Both the position numbers and the translations under genes were made by a program. The notes under the pieces are model-generated. The model ran no database searches and was not told where the DNA came from. It worked only from the letters and a program-made list of their open reading frames with translations. A stretch of DNA of 64,000 nt, from the NCBI GenBank assembly GCA_036936605.1, contig JAUPFV010000002.1:272160980-272224979 (forward strand), in the 5' to 3' direction. The stretch is from Limnanthes douglasii subsp. nivea. Its lineage: Eukaryota > Streptophyta > Magnoliopsida > Brassicales > Limnanthaceae. This document shows positions 22,962 to 33,180 of the stretch, piece after piece; within the stretch, counting starts at the first letter, position 1, and each line of letters opens with the position of its first letter.

Positions 22962-23365
22962 TGGTGTGATTATTTATCGTCTAGGGTAAATTGGTAATTT
23001 GTTTAGAGTTTTTGGAGGTTTGTGGGTGTTTAATGTTTAAGTAGAGAGTAGAGGGAGAATTAAGCAGCCTGGTTGTATTTAATTTTCATTACCCATATTT
23101 AATGTAGGTGGTTGGGTATTTATACCCTTACATTTGGGCTTTATGGGTTTTTGGGTCATGTTTAATGGACCCGGGTCATGTTTAAAGACCCATGAGCTCT
23201 TAGTAGGGGAGTAAGTAGCTTAGTCAAGAAGTGTTTAGGTTTTTTAGTACTTTTGTCATAGTTCGAACAGTTCAATGGGTTGAGTGTTCGAAGTGTCCTG
23301 TCCGGTCCGGTGAGTTTGGTCTGATTTGTCCTTGTCCGGAGAGGAGGCAGAATTCAGACTCATCA
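22962..23365 (-). repeat. LTR of gypsy B (5' LTR in its sense)
   Basis: 404 bp, TGGTGTGA to ACTCATCA on the + strand. The TATA word (reversed TATTTATA at 23117-23124) would drive gag-pol on the - strand. Differences from the partner LTR are all A/G or C/T exchanges plus one missing G. Confidence 0.95.
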
Positions 23366-23386
23366 TAGCAAAGGACGGAAACAACG

Positions 23387-23823
23387 GTTAGTTACATTTA
23401 TCTAGTTAATCTAAATGATGTTTTTGTGTGAAAATGCTGATGCAATTCGCATACGAGGCTGCGAATTAAGCAGTGTTCGAATCTTCACATTTCGAATTTG
23501 AAGATGCGAATTATGCGATAACAGTTCGCATCCTATACATGCAAACCTCTTATTGTTGTGATCTTAACATTTTGCATTTGAGGCTGCGAATTAGGTATTA
23601 TCTGAAACTGTACTTACATTGCAGCTTGAATTAGGTATTATTTGAAGTTGTCACAAATAATTCGCATGACAAGCTGCGAATTCCATGTATTATCAATTAA
23701 AATGTCACACATAATTCGCATGACAAGCTGCGAATTGTTGTACCAGGACATCATGCGAATTGTTTACAATTTTTAAACGTTTGGGGTACTGTTGTAGTGT
23801 TCATTTGATCTGCCTTTTTGAAG
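23387..23823 (+). other. Intron of the MULE1 transposase with palindromes
   Basis: GTTAGT...TTGAAG, 437 bp. Joining at these borders gives NNGLFPV, the expected transposase text. The intron holds about ten TGCGAA/TTCGCA half-sites. MULE2 has the same intron (about 45858-45363) with its own set. Confidence 0.7.
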
Positions 23824-25642
23824 GACTATTCCCTGTTGCTGTTGGTGTAGTTAACATTGAAGATTGTGACAATTGGATGTGTTTTTTGGGGTGTTTGAAC
23901 CCACATTTGCTGGATCGCCAGATCACATTTATTTCAGACCGCCATTCTAGTATCGTTAATGCTGTTTCTGTCTTGTATCCAAACTGCTATCATGCGTACT
24001 GTTATTTCCATCTCATGCAGAATTTGAAAGCCAAACTGGAACATACTAACAGAGACTATAAAAAAAGGATGTTGAATTTCTTTCATCGTCTTGCTTATGC
24101 TCCCATTCGAGAGCTTTTTAAAGATATACTAACGGTTTTTCTATGTGAAGGTGGTGACAGAATGAGTGATATTCTTGCAAATTTACCCCCTGAAAAGTAT
24201 GCGCATGCTTACGTAAAAGGGAAGCGATACGGCTCTATGGCTTCTACTGCAGCTGAATCGTTTAACAATCAGATTAAAAAATATTGCGGCCTACCAATTG
24301 TTGAGTTTATTTATTGGATTAGAGTCTTGCTTATGACTCAAGTTTCACGGCGATACGAAGAAGGTCTCAGCTGGAGTACTAATTTGGTTCCCGAGTACGA
24401 GTAGAAGCTAAAGCAGAATGTTGACATGTGCCGAACTTGGGTAGTACGTAAGTCCTCTACCGCCATGTTCGAAGTCTTTTCGAATCCTGTGGTTGTTGTT
24501 AATCTGTTGGATTTCAAATGTTCTTGCAGATCATGGCAACAAGAGTGTTTTCCATGTCCTCATGCTTTAGCTGCATTACAATACATCGACCAAGATCCAT
24601 TGACTGTAATAGAACCCTTCTTTAAGGTTAAGAATTACAGGGAAAGTTACTCTTTCAGCATACCAGCTCTAACTGATTTCGGCGAAGGGTCCAGCGCTAA
24701 CGATCCTTCTTTTGTTGAAGTTCTGCCTCCGAATGTTAAGAGACGCTCTGGAAGGCCTAAGAAAAAGCGAATCCCATCTAGAGGAGAAAACTCAACCAAG
24801 CAGTTGAGGTGTGGCCGATGTTCGAAATCAGGCCATAACCGGAGGACTTGTGATGTTCTATTTTAAGGACAATCCGCGTTGTGGACAATTTTGGTTGGCC
24901 GATCACATTTATTTGTAGTACTGTTATTGTTCTGTACAACAAACTAAACATTTTTACATTCGTGTGTTTTGTAATGCTATTATTAGAGTTACGAAATGTT
25001 AAGTGATTTGAGTTGTAAGCATTTTGCATCCGGTGTTGCGAATTGTGTACAATATGTTGGTATATTGTTGCAAACATCTATCAGGTTTCCATGCGATTTG
25101 TGTGAAATTTCACCAGGATGCGAATCGTTAGTAAAATCATATCAAACATTTCAAATAAATATTAGGACTCCTGCTTGCGAATTATGACCAGAACATATGA
25201 AAATAATTATTCGCATACGTTTCGCTTGATAAGATGCGAATTATGACCAGAACATATATCAGGACTCCTGACTGCTTGTGTAAATATATATGATGCAAAT
25301 GGAGAACAACCAGAAGTCCTGATATTTGTCACATGATAAGCTGCGAAGTGTGCTTTAATAAAAATACTAGGATATTCAGTGGGTTGCAAATCGCATGTTA
25401 GGCTGCGAATTGCATGAAATTCAGTAAGGTTGGAAACAAGTAATATATCAGGTTAACATGCGAATCATTTGCAAATTGTAATTGGATGCGAATCGCTTAT
25501 ATGATTGAAAGTCTGTAAACAAATTGGAGTACAAAAAAGAGGATTACAATATTTCATGCACTAACAAATGTTTACACATATCACTACAAACTACTGCTGT
25601 TAGTTAGTTGCATTCCAAAAAATTAAAAAACAAAAGCCAACT

Positions 25643-26117
25643 TTAGCAGTTAGTAGAGGATTCTTCACCATTTTTTTGTTCTTTCTCCTCTTTGTGCTGA
25701 TCATCGGCCTTTTTCTCTTCCACTTCCTCTTCATCTTCATTATCTACGTCCATCATGCTTAAATTTTTTATCCTTGATGGACCAGCTTCGTCTGGCCTCT
25801 TCCTTTTGTTGTTTCGAACCGCTGTCGTCTGAGGTTGCACCTTTTTCTGGCTGAGGTGTAGCAGCAAGCATTGGAACCTCTTCGGGCTGAGGTTCAACAG
25901 CAACCAGTGGAACAACTTCCACTGGTTGAGAGTCAGCAGAGTAGTAGTCATCATATATGTCTAATTCAAAGACATATACTGGGCTGGGGGGTGGTACTGC
26001 TGGCATGATCAACTCATCGCTCCAGTTAACGGTTAAGGATGACCATGAGTCACCCAGAGAACCAAGTGAACCAGAGTTTGAGTATGAGGTGGTGGTTGTG
26101 GTGGTGGAAAAAGACAT
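25643..26117 (-). pseudogene. Small acidic ORF of MULE1
   Basis: ATG 26117 opens MSFSTTTTTTSYSNSG, then a Pro/Glu/Val-rich middle (VEVVPLVAVEPQPEEVP). After a probable frameshift near 25830-25860 comes a basic patch (RNNKRKRPDEAGPSR, NLS-like) and a very acidic C-terminus (DNEDEEEVEEKKADD) ending at 25643. No known domain. It lies between transposase and ULP gene with a TATA box about 85 bp upstream, so it may be a third element gene, or the 3' portion of a former ULP-gene region. MULE2 has lost this segment by deletion. The function is unknown. Confidence 0.45.
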
Positions 26118-26200
26118 GACTGTTTGAATTCGAAGATAACAAGAGGTCTTTTTAAAAAGATATAGAGATTGTTGTAAAATTAGCCTCTGGTTACTAGAGG

Positions 26201-26209
26201 TATTTATAG
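26201..26209 (-). promoter_or_regulatory. TATA box of the small acidic ORF
   Basis: CCTATAAATACC on the - strand, with the first ATG about 85 bases downstream, a normal plant spacing. Confidence 0.5.
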
Positions 26210-26763
26210 GTAAATGAGGTAATCATTACATAGCCTCCATGTCCAATCAGCAATTAATGGGTTATGTACTTGATTAGATTGTTTTTTGTGTGCTCAATGG
26301 AGAAAACGTTTACGAAGGCATAAGCCACAGCCTGTTCGTATCCTTGAACTTTATATTTTGAATTTTTTATTCTGCACCAGGCTGCGAACTGTGTTTAATG
26401 TGGTATACCAGGGCTTGCTGCGAACTGTTTGTATAGTGATAAGTACGCATCTATCAGGTTAGGCTGCGAACTATTTACTGATAAGTTAGGCTGCGAATTA
26501 TTTACTTATAAATAAGCATCTATCAGGTCAGGCTGCGAACTGTTTGATGAGTATGCTGTTTTAAGACATACCAGGGATTTGCTGCGAATTATTTGGTTGG
26601 AATTATTCGAATATTAACCAACCCTTATATATCAGGTTATGATGCGAACTATTTGCTAAAGAATATGCACATTTCTGAAAATGTAATTTGTTTATGTATG
26701 CACAACAAACTAAAAATTACAACCGATGTATTTACAAGGAAAAGCATAGTGTTTTAAATCGAA

Positions 26764-29700
26764 TCAGCCATATGCGATGCGTTCTTTGTAATTTAAAAAG
26801 TAATAAAACATTTCTGCTCTGAAAGCAGTGACCATATCTGCATCGTATTCTGTCTGCACAAATCCATGCTGGATAATATCTCTTGCATATTTGCAGACAA
26901 AAATACCACAGTCCAGGGTGCCTTGTTTTTGTTGTGGGATTTTTCTTTCAACTTTCACCTTCCACCATGTCTTTGATTTAGGTAGGAATCCTTTCTCTAA
27001 CAAATATTTGATCTGTTTATAATAATTAGTGTTAGGAATCAACACAAAAAACACCAACATTTGGTGCCATACAATTCGCACCTTAGGCTGCGGATTGTGT
27101 GACAACAAATCCAACATGGGCATGTCACACGATTCCCAGTCTAAGGTGCGAATTGTTTGATATCCAATCCATTTTTTTTATTGAAATGCACCGTTCAAAA
27201 CGATTCGCATCATATGCTGCGAAATTTGTTATGGATAGGCTGCGGAAAGCAATTGATTTACTCACATTTCGCAGCATATCTCGATCACAGTTCGCAGCAT
27301 GCATACTTAAAATGTGTTTAAATTTAAGTGTATAGTTGGGAATATTTATCAGTTGTGTAGGTGTCCTTGTGGTGTAGTCTATGGCTTTCAGCTTAGGCAG
27401 AAGTGGATTGTAGTTTGAAATTGACCTGCCGTCGACGTCAATGACGAACAATGTCCAGTGGTTTATCTGGTCCTTTGTCTCGGTGCATACTGGAACCATG
27501 ATGATATTGGCGTCTTTGGGCCCCTTTCTAAAAGTTGCGTCCACCAAATTTTCTACTTGCCAGCCTGCTTTCATTTGATGCTGCATCCAAGCAAGAGTAT
27601 ATTACAATGAGAACATTTTCTGAAACTTTGAAATTTACGTGAGCTAAACTTACCGCAGTCATGCCCGAAATCAGTACGGTGTCATGATGCTCTCCTTTAG
27701 CTTTAGTGCATGGAACTTTGAAGTCTGCTTCTTCAAGCATCTTTCAAATCCAAGCGTCGATAACCTATGAAAGGAGTTGTACCTTTATATTAAATATACA
27801 AGACATATTTGAAACATTAAAAATAGAATTGGTTGACAATTGGATACCTTTACGTCTAGCTCCAGTTCTAAAGGTAGTGCCATCGCATCACTCGCTTACA
27901 CTCTGATTCCGTATGTAAATTTGGACTCTGGTAACTGCCATACCACTGGATCAGGGGTGTCGCTCTCGTAGGCTTTAACTAACTGTATTTTGTGGTATGC
28001 TGCCACATCGATACGGTCAGGTACTTTTGTTTTCTTTGGCCGGTCGCTTTATTCTACTTTTGGTGGTTCCCGTACTGTTATAATGTACTCTTCCTCTTCC
28101 TCTGCCACTTGAGGCTGTGTTGGTGTCAGTAGAGTAAAACTTGGCTCCTCTATCTCTTTACTGGGCTCGAGCTTAGTAAATAACAAAAATCAAAAGTAGA
28201 AGGGTGTCAGTCAACATAATTGCAACGACCCCAAACAGTTCGCATGTTAACATGCGAACTGTTTGGTTCCAGATGAATAAATTTCAGAGTATCTATCAGG
28301 GTAGGATGCGAACTGTTCGAGGTCCCACTGAACAGTTCGCATGATACCCTGATATTCGTTTGTAATACCCCAAACAGTTTGCTAACACAAATCTCATGTT
28401 ATTATGCGAAATCATTATAAGTAGACCTTACCGCACGGTCAGCGACAACCAATGTCGTTGACTTGTTCGACATAGGATCTGGATCGTGTCGGCAGAGATC
28501 ATTAAAGTCATCCTCCGACATGTTCTCCAAAGATCGTTGTATTATAGAATCGTAATATACATTATCAAGTACATCTTCTAGGCTGCCTGGTTTTGCCACT
28601 TCTTTCGCACGATCTTCTATCTCCTTCGGGTCATTCGGAGGAGACTCGTGTCTTTCTTTCTCTGTCTGTGTCTCCATGATGGTCATCTCTGTGGACATCG
28701 TCAACTGTTCGTTCATGCTTGCAGATTGTACCGGTATGGGTGAATGGTTGGCATCATCGTCCCTCTCTTCTGGCAGTACTCCATCAGCATGGTGTTGATC
28801 AGCATTAGACACGGATACTTGCAATACAGTGGATGCTGCTCTGTCTGGAAATACTGGTGCCTGCTCAGCTATTGGGCTTTCAATCTGGAAAATTGGCTGA
28901 GAGATAGCATTGTGTAGTTGTTGTGCTTCAAGTTCCGCTATCTTCCGTTTCAATTCTTTCAGCTGGAAAAATGATAGCAAACATTTTATAAACATATTAA
29001 GTGCTGATTGTAGCAATTATTTAAGGCTCAAGTCATACTTACTTCTCTGGCCTGTTTTTCTATCTTTCTCTCGTACTTGTTCTTGTCGGCGTATGTCTTC
29101 AAACGCTTTGATTCAGCAACAATTGCAGAAATCTCGGGATTAGGACCTCTGCGTTTGAGTACATAATCACCGATTGTTTCACTCATACTGGTTGTGTCGT
29201 CGTCGTCGGGCTCCTGCCTGGATTTGCCTTTTTGGTGGTTGTGGAATCGTTTGCTTGGGGAGTTTTGGTGGTGGAATCGTTGGCTCGGGTGGTGTTGGTT
29301 GTTCGGGTCTGGGAGACATCACCTTATTCATTCTTTCTGTGATGCTCGTCTCCTTTGTCTTGGTTTTGATGCTGTGCTTTTCGTCCTCTTCATTGGTCTT
29401 TCTTTCGGTGAAGTAGAAACAGTTTCTGCATCTCCACTATTTTCTCGTTCTCTAAAAGCTTCACTTTCAGCCTCAGTAAGACGTAATGGACCTTCGAAAA
29501 CCTACCAACAGAGGCACATGTAAGTAAATAAATTGTTTTGAAAGTATGATGGTGTAAACAAACAAATTGTTTTTTACAAACGGTTCGCATTATATGATGC
29601 GAACTGTGTGGATTCTATCCATGTTAGAGTTGCAAAGAATTCGCATGCTGAGCTGCGAGTTGTGTGTGAGCCATATGCTGCGAACTATGTGTAAACCATA

Positions 29701-30984
29701 TGCTGCGAACTAAGTATTTATGTCAGGCTGCGAAATGATTGATGCATTGTTCTATTATAACACTTGTTAAAACGCATGCTGAGGTGCGAAATGTGTGTAA
29801 ACAATATGATGCGAGCTGTGTGGAAAAAGGAAGCTGCGAAATAAAATTCATATCAGGCTGCGAACTGATTGATGCATGTTTCTAATATAACACTAATCAA
29901 AACGCATGATATGCTGCGAACTGTTTGCACCCCCAGTTCAATACCTATAAGAAGCTTATACCTGGTCATTATCCAGCAAGGGTGTTCTAAGAAGCACCGT
30001 CATGGTTGCTGCTTGGCACTCTAATCCCAACCATTTGAAAACCCTTGGTATCGAGGTTGGCTTCGCTACCTCGAGTCCGACTGTTGTGTGCTCCATGATG
30101 AAGGGCTGCATGGGGACAAGTTTTATCAACATGATGCTCTGTACATAACTAATTTTTATACTGAATAGATCAATCTTACAATTACAAGGGCGACGCAGCC
30201 GACGACTCTATCAGGTTTTTTGATTGCTAAGCAACTCCTCATAGACTATCGAAGCTTGTATAGTATTGATCCAGACCAGTCGTAATTATTTATTCTGCTG
30301 AGGTCTTCAACATAATAAACCGTGCTCCAACCCAGGATATCTCCAGATACGGAGTAGAATAGGGTGGAGCAAAAAACAGTATCAACAACCTCGCAACATC
30401 TTCCAACTCATGCTCCCCTCCTTCATTTATGACCTTCTCTATACCCTCTTGTAAAAGCAACGACAACATGCTATGTTAGAAAAATACAGAATCTAGCTTT
30501 ATAAAGATGAAGTCGATTTTAGACGTACCTTTATAATGGCATTTGTTATTGTTTTAGTATTACTAGCTGCTACTTTCCTGCCAGTTTTACCCATGAAGTA
30601 TTTCTTCATCATCCTTGATTCGTCCTCCTCGTCGGGTGCATATTTGTTGTGAAATGCTCCGGTTTTTGCTAACCGTATTTTCTCGCTGCCATGCCTCAAC
30701 CCGAATATGACCTTCACATCGTTTTCAGTTATCTTTACAAACTTGTTTCCAATCTTAAAGGTGTCTCTATCAACAGAGTATTGCTCGATGACATACTGAA
30801 TGATTGAGTAGAATTTTTTCTTTGGCAGCTCTGCCTCATTACGGATTTCGAAAGCCGTTTTCAAAAGTGTGTAGAAGGGTGTGTTTCTTGCAGCTTCAAT
30901 GTGGGCCCTTGTAATACGCATATCTTTAAGTAGCTTCAGAAGGCTCACCACCCCTGATCTGTAATAGCTAGGTTTTGTTGTCAT
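26764..30984 (-). pseudogene. ULP-like (C48 peptidase) gene of MULE1
   Basis: A multi-exon gene. Exon borders from sequence: leader intron 31522-30990; exon 30984-30529 (MTTKPSYYRSG; VKITENDVKVIFGLRHG, a plant-mobile/DUF1985-like N-domain); exon about 30452-30180; exon 30105-29962; exon about 29511-29042; exon 28967-28437 (coiled coil LKELKRKIAELEAQQ); further exons 28170-27660; then the protease. The protease has NHWTLFVIDVDGRSISNYNP (catalytic His; the usual Asp is Asn) and QKQGTLDCGIFVCKY (Gln and Cys) in 27586-26764. ULPs process or remove SUMO. Lesions: one base missing near 30400 against MULE2, an in-frame stop near 28045, and another near 27757. Introns carry palindromes. Confidence 0.8.
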
Positions 30985-30989
30985 ACTTC

Positions 30990-31522
30990 CTGCACAAACA
31001 CAAATCAGTTGGAGCGTCACAAACTTCGCATCACAAGCTGCGAATTTCATGTATTATCAGTTAACATATCACACAATTCGCATGACAAGCTGTGAATTGC
31101 CTATATATGAATACTGTTTTTACAGACAATTCGCAGCCTGGGCTGCGAATTATTTGTATATAAACGGCATAAAGATTGAATCAAGCTACGAATTGCTTGC
31201 ATAATGGGTGATCAGGATGCGAACTGTTCTACTTTTTATATGCACGTTGCAGGGATCTGAGAATTATTGAACAGACACCAAAATCAACAATCAACTACCT
31301 AATGCACATCTAACATACATAATAGTTCTTAGGAAAGTATTAGCATTACATGCAACTAAACTTCTACCCTGCATTCGACGGTAAACCCAGAAACTGAGCA
31401 ACTAGCGTCAGTAGATACTTCATTCCAGTATAAAAAGCAACGCCTATCGTGAAATAACAGAAAATAGTGGTTCGAATTCGTCAAAAACGCAAAAAAAGTA
31501 CACTTTCCACGATAATGCATAC
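30990..31522 (-). other. Leader intron of the ULP-like gene
   Basis: Donor AAACAG|GTATGC and acceptor TGTGCAG|GAAGT, followed by the ATG six bases on. Contains TTCGCATCACAAGCTGCGAA (31024) and TTCGCAGCCTGGGCTGCGAA. MULE2 has the same intron arrangement ending before ATG 37557. Confidence 0.6.
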
Positions 31523-31795
31523 CTGTTTACTTCTAAACACTGTAAAATTCATCGGTCGGAGACGACTTCATGACAACTTTGTCGAACAGAAGGTGTGGAG
31601 TTGGACTGAGTAAAAGACGGTGACCGGTGCGATTGCGTTGAAGGTGCGAACGGTGATAAGCTGTAGGGGTTTTGGGTTTGAGAGAGAGAGAGTATCACGG
31701 AGTCGAACGGTTTTCTGGTGGTTTCTAAAATTAGACGTTTGGGTTTGTTTAGGGTGATAGGAAGGTGGAAAAAGTGGGTTCGAACTGAAAAATGG

Positions 31796-31806
31796 GTATA
31801 TATAGT
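31796..31806 (-). promoter_or_regulatory. TATA box of the ULP-like gene
   Basis: CTATATATACCC on the - strand, about 115 bp inside the right end of MULE1. MULE2 keeps GATTATATATACCC at the matching place (about 36637-36650). Confidence 0.55.
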
Positions 31807-31918
31807 CGAGAGGTATTTTTGTCCAATTTATTATTCGAGGTATTAAGTAACACTATCCAAAATTTGGGTAATACCGGGTAATAAGATAATTGAGTGGGTA
31901 TTTTCCGGTACTTTTCTC

Positions 31919-31927
31919 AATTTTATT
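31919..31927. repeat. Target duplication of MULE1, right
   Basis: AATTTTATT, identical to the left copy. Confidence 0.9.
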
Positions 31928-32927
31928 TAGGACGGAAAATGTTACTACCATTAATCCGATATTGAATAATTGGACTAATTCAGTAATAATCTAATTCTTT
32001 AAATGGCGGGTTATTAGAATTTCATTCTTTTCGAAATGTAACTAGCCTTAATTTTTCTATTTCACGAAGTATGTATAATACTTAGAGCAGTTGAAAGGTA
32101 CAATTTTTCATTTTCAATAATTTCTTCATTGGTTAATATTAGGTTGTTTTAGGATTTTTTTAGCTTCAATCTTGAGCATTAAAATTGGTCTATCTAGCGA
32201 GGTTTATTGGTCCGAAGAATCAAGAAATAAAAAAGTATTTAAGGAGTGAGTGAGATTTGTTTTGATATTTTATGAAATCGAATCCTTTTATTATGTTTTA
32301 TTATTTATGGTTCCACCAATAGCTCATTCGGTTTTTATAATTCTTTTTTATATTATATATATATATATATATATACGGATTTTCTCATGGAAGGCTTTAG
32401 TTCCTACAAAGCTAGAGATTTCTATAAGAACGGGTCAAATCAAATGTTTATACTTGCTTGAGAGATAGTTAGTAACAGAGTATTCAACCATAATTGATTT
32501 ACTTTTTTTTAGAAAGCAAGTTTAAATTTTTTAAACTTATTTAGTTCATGAAGAAATTTAACTTTGTACTAACGTCCAATAACTTTACTGCTTGCAATAA
32601 TGCGACAAAAATAATGTTAGATATATAAGAGGAAACTTTAAAATATAGACTCGGAATTTATCTATGACTTGGTAAAAAAATTCTTTTTTTACATCTATAG
32701 AAATTGATGTACTGTGAACCAAACGTTTTAGTCTTCAATCGTAAGATATCTTACTTTTAAGCTTTCTAATAGTACGATTGCTCTTAGTTGACCAGACGCT
32801 TGATTTTGGGTGTAGTCGCGTCTTATTTTTCACTTAAGGGTCCATTTAGCTAATCAGTCTCTTTTGCATGATTATGTTCAACATAAATGTGAGCTATATT
32901 CACACTTGAGGTTATAAGTGTTCTATA
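31928..32927. other. No gene recognised; short (TA)n
   Basis: AT-rich spacer with a TA run at about 32349-32373. The 72-residue open frame over the TA run is not credible. Confidence 0.6.
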
Positions 32928-33180
32928 TTAATCAATAAAAGCAACCAATATTTCTATGAGAATAATGGAGTCAGATTCAATGGCTAAATGATAGATTTCC
33001 TTTACTTTGTATATAATACGACCATCTATGAGGGCTCGACATTCAAAAATATTAGAAGATTGATTGTCATATAGTCCACCAAATGCTACTAGAATATCTC
33101 CCTTATAATCTCGTATTAAACTATCGCCACTTGATTCACCATTCAAGTTATAAGAGTCATCAATGTTTAGTTGGAATCTA
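32928..33180 (-). pseudogene. RNase H-like (RVT_3) remnant of a LINE-type element
   Basis: The - strand frame reads FQLNIDDSYNLNGESSGDSL, IRDYKGDILVAFGG, then SNIFECRALIDGR and AIESDSIILIEIL. This follows the plan of the plant RVT_3 RNase H domain (first Asp, glycine-rich strand, IRD..G, E.RAL, ESDS). It is only about 80 residues, with no RT upstream, so it is a fragment. Confidence 0.6.

Larger units (their letters stand above)
13172..23365 (-). mobile_element. Gypsy element B, complete structure
   Basis: 10,194 bp, transcribed from the - strand. In its own direction: 5' LTR (23365-22962), primer site, gag (22934-21795), protease, a UAG stop at 20549-20547, RT, RNase H, integrase (to 17262), an antisense gene (14015-16768, + strand), purine tract and 3' LTR (13576-13172). 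This layout with a long antisense ORF before the 3' LTR is that of Tat-group elements. The two LTRs differ at about ten positions plus one indel in 404 bp, every substitution a transition. That is roughly 2.5 percent, about one million years at the commonly assumed 1.3e-8 rate. Stops and frameshifts in gag and pol make it non-autonomous. Confidence 0.92.
12038..24866 (+). pseudogene. MuDR-type transposase of MULE1, split by gypsy B
   Basis: Exon 1 is 12038-13171, resumed at 23371-23386 after gypsy B; the intron is 23387-23823 (donor AACG|GTTAGT, acceptor TTGAAG|GA); exon 2 is 23824-24866. Parts in order: an N-terminal domain (MSKSRVCILKYGHQ, PB1-like by position), a MuDR/FAR1-like zinc-binding region (YCENKFTSGCKWRVYAS then PHHTC), and the DDE catalytic core with FVDGTHLYG and TFISDRHSS (first and second Asp) and CYHAYCYFHLMQNLK. 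Then come a SWIM finger (CSCRSWQQECFPCPH) and a C-terminal zinc knuckle (CGRCSKSGHNRRTC). It would cut and join the element ends. Lesions: the 10.2-kb insertion in the core, and TAG at 24402-24404 where MULE2 has AAG (Lys). ATG 12038 is the start shared with MULE2. Confidence 0.88.
11330..31230. repeat. Array of 20-bp palindromes in MULE1 non-coding DNA
   Basis: The unit is TTCGCAK-N6-MTGCGAA, with the spacer nearly always six bases. Blocks are 11330-11960 (leader), 23440-23765 (transposase intron), 25010-25500, 26380-26660, 27070-27300 (ULP intron), 28235-28405, 29585-29925 and 31020-31225 (ULP leader intron). Examples are TTCGCATGACAAGCTGCGAA (twice in the first intron), TTCGCATCATATGCTGCGAA (27202-27221) and TTCGCAGCCTGGGCTGCGAA (31132). 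Many others keep only the right half, and then ATATCAGG often fills the place of the left half. About 65-70 half-sites by eye; one (near 28604) falls in an exon. Confidence 0.88.
10649..31918 (+). mobile_element. MULE1: Mutator-like element with ULP-like gene (KI-MULE type)
   Basis: 21.3 kb between exact 9-bp duplications, about 11.1 kb once gypsy B is removed. The ends are imperfect inverted repeats of roughly 100 bp (left GGAAAATTGCATTTAAAGTA, right reversed GAGAAAAGTACCGGAAAATA; both continue CCCACTCAA and CTTAATACC). Contents: a MuDR-type transposase gene (+, 12038-24866), a small acidic ORF (-, 25643-26117) and a multi-exon gene ending in a C48/Ulp1 protease domain (-, 26764-30984). MULEs carrying ULP-like genes are known in plants as Kaonashi or KI-MULEs. 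Non-coding parts are packed with a 20-bp palindrome. All three genes carry lesions, so this copy is not autonomous. Confidence 0.88.

Noticed and set aside
30985..31050. N-terminal extension of the ULP ORF to 31050
   Set aside because: The extra residues come from the leader intron and include a palindrome. The splice acceptor TGTGCAG lies just before the ATG at 30984 in both copies.
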